Source: Macrostomum hystrix (lineage: Eukaryota; Platyhelminthes; Macrostomidae). From it: a stretch of 64,000 nucleotides of DNA. The position numbers and the translations under genes are program-made. The notes beneath the pieces are model-generated. The model made no database searches, was not told the DNA's origin, and saw only the letters and a program-made list of their open reading frames with translations. Positions 57,420 to 64,000 of the stretch are shown here, one piece after another; position 1 is the stretch's first letter; each line of letters opens with the position of its first letter. Location of the stretch: NCBI GenBank assembly GCA_950097015.1, contig CATNEN010000030.1, forward strand, positions 2,155,001 to 2,219,000, given 5' to 3'.

Positions 57420-58690
57420 GTAGCACAGGTAGACGGAAGTGTAACACAGGTACACGGAAGTGTAGCTAATACAGGTACACGGAAGTGTAACACAGGTACA
57501 CGGAAGTGTAGCTAATACAGGTACACGGAAGTGTAACACAGGTACACGGAAGTGTAGCTAATACAGGTACACGGAAGTGTAGCTAATACAGGTACACGGA
57601 AGTGTAGCTAATACAGGTACACGGAAGTGTAGCTAATACAGGTACACGGAAGTGTAGCTAATACAGGTACACGGAAGTGTAGCTAATACAGGTACACGGA
57701 AGTGTAACACAGGTACACGGAAGTGTAGCTAATACAGGTACACGGAAGTGTAGCTAATACAGGTACACGGAAGTGTAGCTAATACAGGTACACGGAAGTG
57801 TAGCTAATACAGGTACACGGAAGTGTAGCTAATACAGGTACACGGAAGTGTAGCTAATACAGGTACACGGAAGTGTAACACAGGTACACGGAAGTGTAAC
57901 ACAGGTACACGGAAGTGTAACACAGGTACACGGAAGTGTAACACAGGTACACGGAAGTGTAACACAGGTACACGGAAGTGTAACACAGGTACACGGAAGT
58001 GTAACACAGGTACACGGAAGTGTAACACAGGTACACGGAAGTGTAACACAGGTACACGGAAGTGTAACACAGGTACACGGAAGTGTAACACAGGTACACG
58101 GAAGTGTAACACAGGTACACGGAAGTGTAGCTAACACAGGTACACGCAAGTGTAACATAGGTACACGGAAGTGTAACACAGGTACACGGAAGTGTAACAC
58201 AGGTACACGGAAGTGTAGCTAATACAGGTACACGGAAGTGTAACACAGGTACACGGAAGTGTAGCTAATACAGGTACACGGAAGTGTAGCTAATACAGGT
58301 ACACGGAAGTGTAACACAGGTACACGGAAGTGTAACACAGGTACACGGAAGTGTAACACAGGTACACGGAAGTGTAACACAGGTACACGGAAGTGTAACA
58401 CAGGTACACGGAAGTGTAACACAGGTACACGGAAGTGTAACACAGGTACACGGAAGTGTAACACAGGTACACGGAAGTGTAACACAGGTACACGGAAGTG
58501 TAACACAGGTACACGGAAGTGTAACACAGGTACACGGAAGTGTAACACAGGTACACGGAAGTGTAACACAGGTACACGGAAGTGTAACACAGGTACACGG
58601 AAGTGTAACGCAGGTACACGGAAGTGTAACTAACACAGGTACACGGAAGTGTAACTAACACAGGCACAATGATGTGTAACACAGACACAC
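57420..58690. repeat. 21/25-bp minisatellite, about 58 copies
   Basis: Core AGGTACACGGAAGTGTA followed by ACAC (21 bp) or GCTAATAC (25 bp). Long unmixed runs of each form occur; the 21-bp runs open frames on three registers of the minus strand. Each unit has CAGGTACA. 56900-57419 upstream has no gene I can support; nor does 58691-59087. Confidence 0.96.
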
Positions 58691-59087
58691 TGATATGACA
58701 GGTACATTAATACCATTGCTCTTATTTGAATTCGCGTATACGCAGCTGAGTGCATCATTGAGGAAACGAGATGTATGATGAGGTTCAGTTTGAGTTGATG
58801 CTCTATTCCTGCAAGTCGGCTTGTTAGGCTGAGGCTTGCCAAGTAAAACAAATAAATCTCCACCACCCTCAGAGATTTTTCAAGCACGAGTATAGAGAAG
58901 AAAGTTAAATTTCTGGCGGTTGCCATTGGATACAGAGCATAACAAAAGTTGCTCTCATGAACTATTTCTCTCTCTCTGGCTCTCTGCATAGACCAAATTT
59001 TTATTTATTGGCTTTTTAAAATGTTTTTTTTCAGCACAGTTTGAGTTCTATCCCTAGTGAATAGTTCTAGCTTTGGCTCAGATCTCA

Positions 59088-60044
59088 AGCTGAGAGCTGC
59101 CACCAGGCAGCTGATGGAGGCGACTGTCGCAGGCCAGTCAAAGGCTGGGGAACGTCGCCAGCAGCATCACCGGCTTTCACTGAACTGTAGGACAGCTTGA
59201 GCACTCATACCCTAGCCAGTCGTCACAGTCAGTCACGGCAGTCTTAGGGCCCTGTTAGAAGTGATAAGTCAGTAAATTAAACTTTAAACTTGATGGAGAA
59301 CAGTGATGATTTAAAAAACATATGACAAGGTCACAGGTGACTAGATAGAGTCAACACAATTGATTGGTGATAAGATAAAGGTGATAAATATCACAGGTGA
59401 CTAGATAGAGTCAACACAATTGATTGATGACAAGATAAAGGTGATAAATATCAAAGGTGACTAGATAGAGTCAACACAATTGATTGGTGACAAGATAAAG
59501 GTGATAAATATCAAAGGTGACTAGATAGAGTCAACACAATTGATTGGTGACAAGATAAAGGTGATAAATATCACAGGTGACTAGATAGAGTCAACACAAT
59601 TGATTGGTGACAAGATAAAGGTGATAAATATCACAGGTGACTAGATAGAGTCAACACAATTGATTGGTGACAAGATAAAGGTGATAAATATCACAGGTGA
59701 CTAGATAGCGATCACAGATGAATCGATGAATAGATACCGATCTACAGAGACTAGATGAAGTCACCTGGCATAATATAGGTAACAAATAAAGGTCAAGTAG
59801 TTTAAATATCATTGTTGTTTTACTGTCGGCTTATAAACGCGTATTTATGTACTGTACGTATTTATTTTGCACATTAATATTGCGCTTATAACTGCGAGTG
59901 TATTAAGCAATCTAGGCAGTAGTTGAGACTATTTTAGACAATAAAACTATTTGTATTTAGTGCAATTCAGGCATTTCTGGTATCTCTGGTATCTATTCGG
60001 TTTCAGCCCGAAATAATTAAATTGCAGTCTTTGGTCCCACAGGG
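59088..60044 (+). pseudogene. Duplicated TRPC 3' fragment, copy B
   Basis: Matches 51572-52238 for the last TRPC codons (ELRAATRQLMEATVAGQS), the former stop region and 3' flank, but lacks any upstream TRPC exon, so it is a non-functional fragment. Small deletions change the C-terminal frame. A 38-bp segment (59207-59244) is inverted relative to copy A, and the single 60-bp unit is expanded. It ends two bases before the stop codon of the minus-strand gene at 60047. Confidence 0.9.
59320..59705. repeat. 60-bp tandem array inside TRPC copy B
   Basis: About six 60-bp units (ACTAGATAGAGTCAACACAA then TTGATTGGTGACAAGATAAA and GGTGATAAATATCACAGGTG). Copy A has a single unit, so the expansion happened after the duplication or the array contracted in A. 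Confidence 0.95.
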
Positions 60045-60046
60045 GA

Positions 60047-60445
60047 TCAGGAATCGAAGCAGTCGTAGAGGCAGCGCAGGTATTCGTGGTAGAGATTGAA
60101 CCAGTCAATTTTGCTCTTGTATGACGCTCCGCTGGTCCTACCGTCTGTCCGTTGTCTGGCATATTCCCTGTATCGGCGCAAATTGGTTTGCATCTCAGTT
60201 GACAGGTAGTCCTTATGCTGATCCTGAGTCCGCTTAACATAATCTCGAATTATTAATAGGCGCGTCTCCACATCCCGGCCAATCAGCACCGCCCTGGAGC
60301 CCTCACGGAAGCGGAAGCTGCACCATTGGCGGCAGCGAATATCCGACAGGCTGTTGATGTGGTTGGCCGGCCAAGTGGCTGCAACTCGGTGGTGACCGGT
60401 GCACAGAAGTGTCAGCCACAGGCTGGCAAGCAGGACTGGCTTCAT
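60047..60445 (-). CDS. Small secreted protein with two CxxxC motifs
   Basis: From the ATG at 60443-60445, 132 residues in one exon. Residues 1-23 form a signal peptide (MKPVLLASLWLTLLCTGHHR region). The mature part starts near TWPANHINSLSDI and has two CxxxC pairs about 85 residues apart: DIRCRQWCSFRFREG and YLRCLYDCFDS, the latter at the very C-terminus. The region between is helical and charged (VETRLLIIRDYVKR, LRRYREYARQRTDGR). Two helices cross-linked by paired disulfides would be an economical fold, but this is inference. No family was recognised; small TIM proteins also have twin CxxxC but lack a signal peptide. RCxxxCSFxFR resembles the peptide at 19.8 kb. Its 3' flank is the antisense of duplicated TRPC 3'UTR. 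Confidence 0.7.
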   Translation of the reverse strand: MKPVLLASLWLTLLCTGHHRVAATWPANHINSLSDIRCRQWCSFRFREGSRAVLIGRDVETRLLIIRDYVKRTQDQHKDYLSTEMQTNLRRYREYARQRTDGRTSGASYKSKIDWFNLYHEYLRCLYDCFDS

Positions 60446-61259
60446 ATCGGAGCAGAAGGTGCGTTGGAAGATAGGTAGCAGAAGAGCTTTTCTAGTCAAT
60501 AAAACCCGGCAGGACTCACAGCCATTGGCTGACCCGAAAATACACTTTAGCAGATAGGAAATTCTAGCTTACCGCTTGAGAAAAACACTGATAGCTTCGG
60601 TGTCGGTGTAACATATGTTCAAAATGTTTGTTTCATTAGAAAGCTCTAATGAAATTCTCTATAGTTTAATTGAAGCTTGTGTGTCTACCTGTTTTAGCTA
60701 GTGAGCTGTGCTTAAATAAGCTTGAGTCAGAGAAGAAAAAACCCGCCGATAAGAAGTTACTGGATCTCAATGCAGGCCACACTTGTTTTATCGGACAGAT
60801 TTATAACTGAATTAATTATTTTAGCTTTATTACGTGACCTTTAGGCGGTAAATTACTGCCCACGAGAAAAGCATTGCCTAGGTGCAAATAAAAAATAAAA
60901 TTACTAAATTGTAATAAAAAAAATTGTACTAAACTCGAACTAACTGAACTACAAAACTTTGTACTGGAATTGCAGAAGAAAACAACATCCTATTTTATCT
61001 GGACGATCTTGGCATTGAAGACAGCGCGTGTGGGAATGTACAGCTCGCCTGCTGCTCTAGTGGCAGTGTCTGATTGTATCTGATTGGCCCGTTTTGGCAG
61101 AGTCAACACCGATTGTTAATGTGCAAACAGAAGCTTGCTGATAATGCCTTCCATGCCAAGGCGAAATTTTATGCAATTGCTTTCTTAAACAGTTAAACAA
61201 ACTAATCTGAGCTGTAATTAGATTCCTTCTCTGGTATAACACCTTCTCAATATCTTCCT
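60446..61259. other. AT-rich 5' flank of the CxxxC protein gene
   Basis: No further gene seen. A minus-strand frame of about 60 codons at 61057-61242 has no coding signature. Confidence 0.5.
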
Positions 61260-62268
61260 CTCTTTAATCTCACCTCCTCTCCTCTCTCATCTCACTCTCC
61301 TCTCCACTCTCATCTCACTCTCCTCTCCACTCCTCTCTCTTCTCACTCTCCTCTCCTCTCCTCTCTCATCTCACTCTCCTCTCCTCTCTCATCTCACTCT
61401 CCTCTCCACTCTCATCTCACTCTCCTCTCCACTCTCATCTCACTCTCCTCTCCACTCTCATCTCACTCTCCTCTCCTCTCCTCTCTCATCTCACTCTCCT
61501 CTCCTCTCTCATCTCACTCTCCTCTCCTCTCTCATCTCACTCTCCTCTCCTCTCTCATCTCACTCTCCTCTCCTCTCTCTTCTCACTCTCCTCTCCACTC
61601 TCATCTCACTCTCCTCTCCTCTCTCATCACACTCTCCTCTCCTCTCTCATCTCACTCTCCTCTCCTCTCTCATCTCACTCTCCTCTCCTCTCTTATCTCA
61701 CTCTCCTCTCCTCTCTCATCTCACTCTCCGCTCCTCTCTCATCTCACTCTCCTCTCCTCTCTTATCTCACTCTCCTCTCCTCTCTTATCTCACTCTCCTC
61801 TCCTCTCTCATCTCACTCTCCTCTCCTCTCTCTTCTCACTCTCCTCTCATCTCACTCTCCTCTCCTCTCTCATCTCACTCTGCTCTCCTCTCCTCTCTCA
61901 TCTCACTCTCCGCTCCTCTCTCATCTCACTCTCCTCTCCTCTCTCATCTCACTCTCCTCTCCTCTCTCATCTCACTCTCCGCTCCTCTCTCATCTCACTC
62001 TCCTCTCCTCTCTCATCTCACTCTCCTCTCATCTCCACTCTCATCTCACTCTCCTCTCCTCTCCTCTCTCATCTCACTCTCCTCTCCTCTCCTCTCTCTT
62101 CTCACTCTCCTCTCATCTCACTCTCCTCTCCTCTCTCATCTCACTCTCCTATCCTCTCTCTTCTCACTCTCCTCTCATCTCACTCTCCTCTTCTCTCCTC
62201 TCTCATCTCACTCTCCTCTTCTCTCCTCTCTCATCTCACTCTCCTCTTCTCTCCTCTCTCATCTCACT
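61260..62268. repeat. 1-kb polypyrimidine minisatellite (~23-bp unit)
   Basis: About 44 units of ATCTCACTCTCCTCTCCTCT and variants (CCACT, TCTTC, CGCTC). The plus strand is almost pure C/T with isolated A, giving extreme strand asymmetry. It runs directly into LINE sequence at about 62270. Confidence 0.96.
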
Positions 62269-62269
62269 C

Positions 62270-63230
62270 AACCTGCCGAACGCCTATCCGTTACCATCGT
62301 TTCCGGCCAAGACAGCCTATGCATTCAAAACTGCTATGTCCCACCTGCCAGCTCCTGTCCTGCGGATTACCAGCTCGAACCTGCGTAGTCCTGGAGAATA
62401 CATCGGCCGGGACTCATCAGGTACTTCTGGTACATCTGGTACTGGTACCACTGCTCTTCGCCTTCTACATGAGTGACATCCTGGCTCCTCCTGTCAAGAT
62501 CCAGCTGACGCAGTATGCCGACGACCTCACGGTTTACACCAGAGGCCCTAGTGTCGAAACTTGGCAATCGTCATCCAACCGTACCTGGACCAGCTCTGTG
62601 ACTACCTCTCGAAGAAGGACCTTGCGCTGTCACCGACCAAGTTCTCCGCTACTCTTTTCACGAGCTCAAACCATGAGTTCAACGCAGCTCCGACGGGTCT
62701 TCCTTTGTGGAATTCCTGTCCCAACGGCTCACAAACCTAAGCTGCTTGGAGTCCCTTTCGACCCGCTGCTGAAATTTCACCTGCACGCCAAGGCCATCAC
62801 CGGTGGCATCAAAAGTAATGATAACATCCTGAAAGCCCTGTCTGGAAGCACCTGGAGACAAGATAAAGAGACTTTGCTCGTAACCTACAAAGCTATCTCC
62901 GGGGCCTACGTCAACTACTGCGCCCCCAGAGGGCGCCTTACCTCAGCCCCACTAGCTGGGCGCTGATCTGCAGAACTCAGCGCTCCGCATCATTACCGGA
63001 TGCCACAGCTGCTCGGGCATTGATTGATCATCTTCATGACGAATGTACCATCCTGCCGGTGTCCCTTCACTCCGAACTCCTGTCAGCGCAGTTCTGGGTG
63101 CAAGTGCTTTACCCATGCCATCCGTGTCATCACCTCTCGCTCGATCCGGCACCGCAGGTGACCAGGAGTCGCCTGCCACCTGCCCGCGGTGCCATGACGA
63201 GGAGGAGTCGGTCGCGTACTTTTCGCACAC
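62270..63230 (+). pseudogene. Degenerate non-LTR retrotransposon (Jockey-like) fragment
   Basis: Begins with a piece of the endonuclease domain (VTIVSGQDSLCIQNCYVPPA, SSCPADYQL). It then jumps, with the fingers and most of the palm missing, to the reverse-transcriptase core (PLLFAFYMSDILAPP, QYADDLTVYTRG). Thumb-like sequence follows (ALSPTKFSATLFTSSNHEF, KLLGVPFDPLLKFHLHAKAI), and then LQNSALRIITGCHSC and DHLHDECTILPVSLHSELLS. At least two frameshifts (near 62560 and 62690) and stops make it dead. The (CA)n at 63228-63242 may mark the 3' end. Confidence 0.85.
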
Positions 63231-63244
63231 ACACACACACACAT

Positions 63245-64000
63245 TAAATTGTCAATCTTCATTTTTGGCACCACGAATCTATCGCTATATCATTCAACTG
63301 TCTTTAATTCACTTCGACTAATTTATTTAAAAACGGATAATTTCAGTTATAAAGTAAAACCTATATTTCGCGAATTTAATTAATGTAAATTCCTAGAAAA
63401 GCATTTGCATGACTAGATATTTCTGGAAATAATAGAATGCTTCTCTAAAATGTTATGCTGCATGACCTGAATGTTATTCCGATGATTGACAGTTTGATAA
63501 GCGTATTATCGATTTAGTTCCAGCTAGCTGCTATCGTTGAGTAGTCGCCTCACATAGATTTGAAGCTTAAGTAAACATAGATTAACTAGCTCGGACAGGA
63601 ATGAGTTAGGTATGTGTTTGATCAGTTTACGAAATATCGTAGTATTACTACTTATAGTAGAATTGGCCATAAACTTGAGTTTCCAAAATTCTGCGGTGTT
63701 GGTTCTGATCTGACGTTGAGATCATAAACGATCAATAGTGAATTATTTAAATTTCTCAAACAACAAAGATTGATTTATCATTAAAGGTTTTCCACAAAAT
63801 CTCGCCTTATCTCTCGTGTTCGCACTCATTATCAACACATTCTCACATACTCATTGCTTCGTAACTGCCTCTATCTCCCTGTGCAACCCAGCCCACCTGT
63901 ACGATATTAAAAGCCTATGTTCGACCAGTCACCATGACCACCAGCCCGCCTGCTGTGCTCATGGCGCTATGCTCAAAGTACGCGGCTGGCAAGAGTAGAA
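63245..64000. other. AT-rich right flank
   Basis: No coding, RNA or repeat feature that I can support up to the window edge. Confidence 0.5.

Noticed and set aside
57804-58688. Six overlapping minus-strand frames of LHFRVPV / TLPCTCV / YTSVYLC repeats
   Set aside because: All registers of a 21-bp array are open at once, which marks it as non-coding.

Overview
The window reads as nuclear DNA from a bilaterian animal. Coding exons are GC-rich, introns and spacers are AT-rich, splice sites are GT..AG, and the recognisable proteins are metazoan: CstF-50, ataxin-10, POP5, ZnT7, eL24, FoxJ2/3, TRPC and SLC22. A free-living flatworm is my best guess. The reason is that POP5 has no start codon of its own and begins right after a splice acceptor, as expected if a spliced leader ending in AUG is trans-spliced on, a feature reported for flatworms. 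That placement is inference.

Layout. 1-8.2 kb holds minus-strand genes for CstF-50, ataxin-10 and POP5, separated and interrupted by minisatellites. 8.2-12.8 kb is mostly tandem arrays. 12.8-16.1 kb is the ZnT7 zinc transporter, followed by a 453-bp foldback MITE. 19.8-20.3 kb is a small secreted Cys-rich peptide on the plus strand. 22.4-24.7 kb is a follistatin/Kazal protein whose two exons are split by a 1.7-kb array. 25.5-28.7 kb is one gene joining N-terminal ankyrin repeats to a C-terminal kinase. 29.8-30.6 kb is a basic secreted precursor, 32.3-32.8 kb is eL24, and 34.5-35.1 kb is a PMF1/Nnf1-like kinetochore protein. 37.3-39.1 kb is a FoxJ2/3 factor. 40.9-51.7 kb is a complete eight-exon TRPC channel. 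53.5-56.9 kb is an SLC22 transporter. 59.1-60.0 kb is a duplicated TRPC 3' end that abuts a second small secreted Cys protein. 61.3-63.2 kb is a 1-kb polypyrimidine array followed by a degenerate LINE.

About 26 tandem arrays, unit 4-62 bp, cover roughly 19 kb by hand tally and sit in most spacers and many introns. Exon joins were worked out by hand from GT/AG sites, reading phase and family similarity. For CstF-50 the joined length is exactly the human 431 residues once a single base is discounted. Single-base frame breaks recur in otherwise conserved genes (CstF-50, ataxin-10, ZnT7, SLC22) and look like residual assembly indels rather than pseudogenes.

The most interesting observation is in the SLC22 gene. 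A full-length tRNA-derived SINE with an 11-bp target-site duplication exactly fills a 315-bp intron, and the duplicated target supplies both splice sites: an apparent intron gained by SINE insertion. The genes are unrelated functionally and are not an operon in any sense I can demonstrate.
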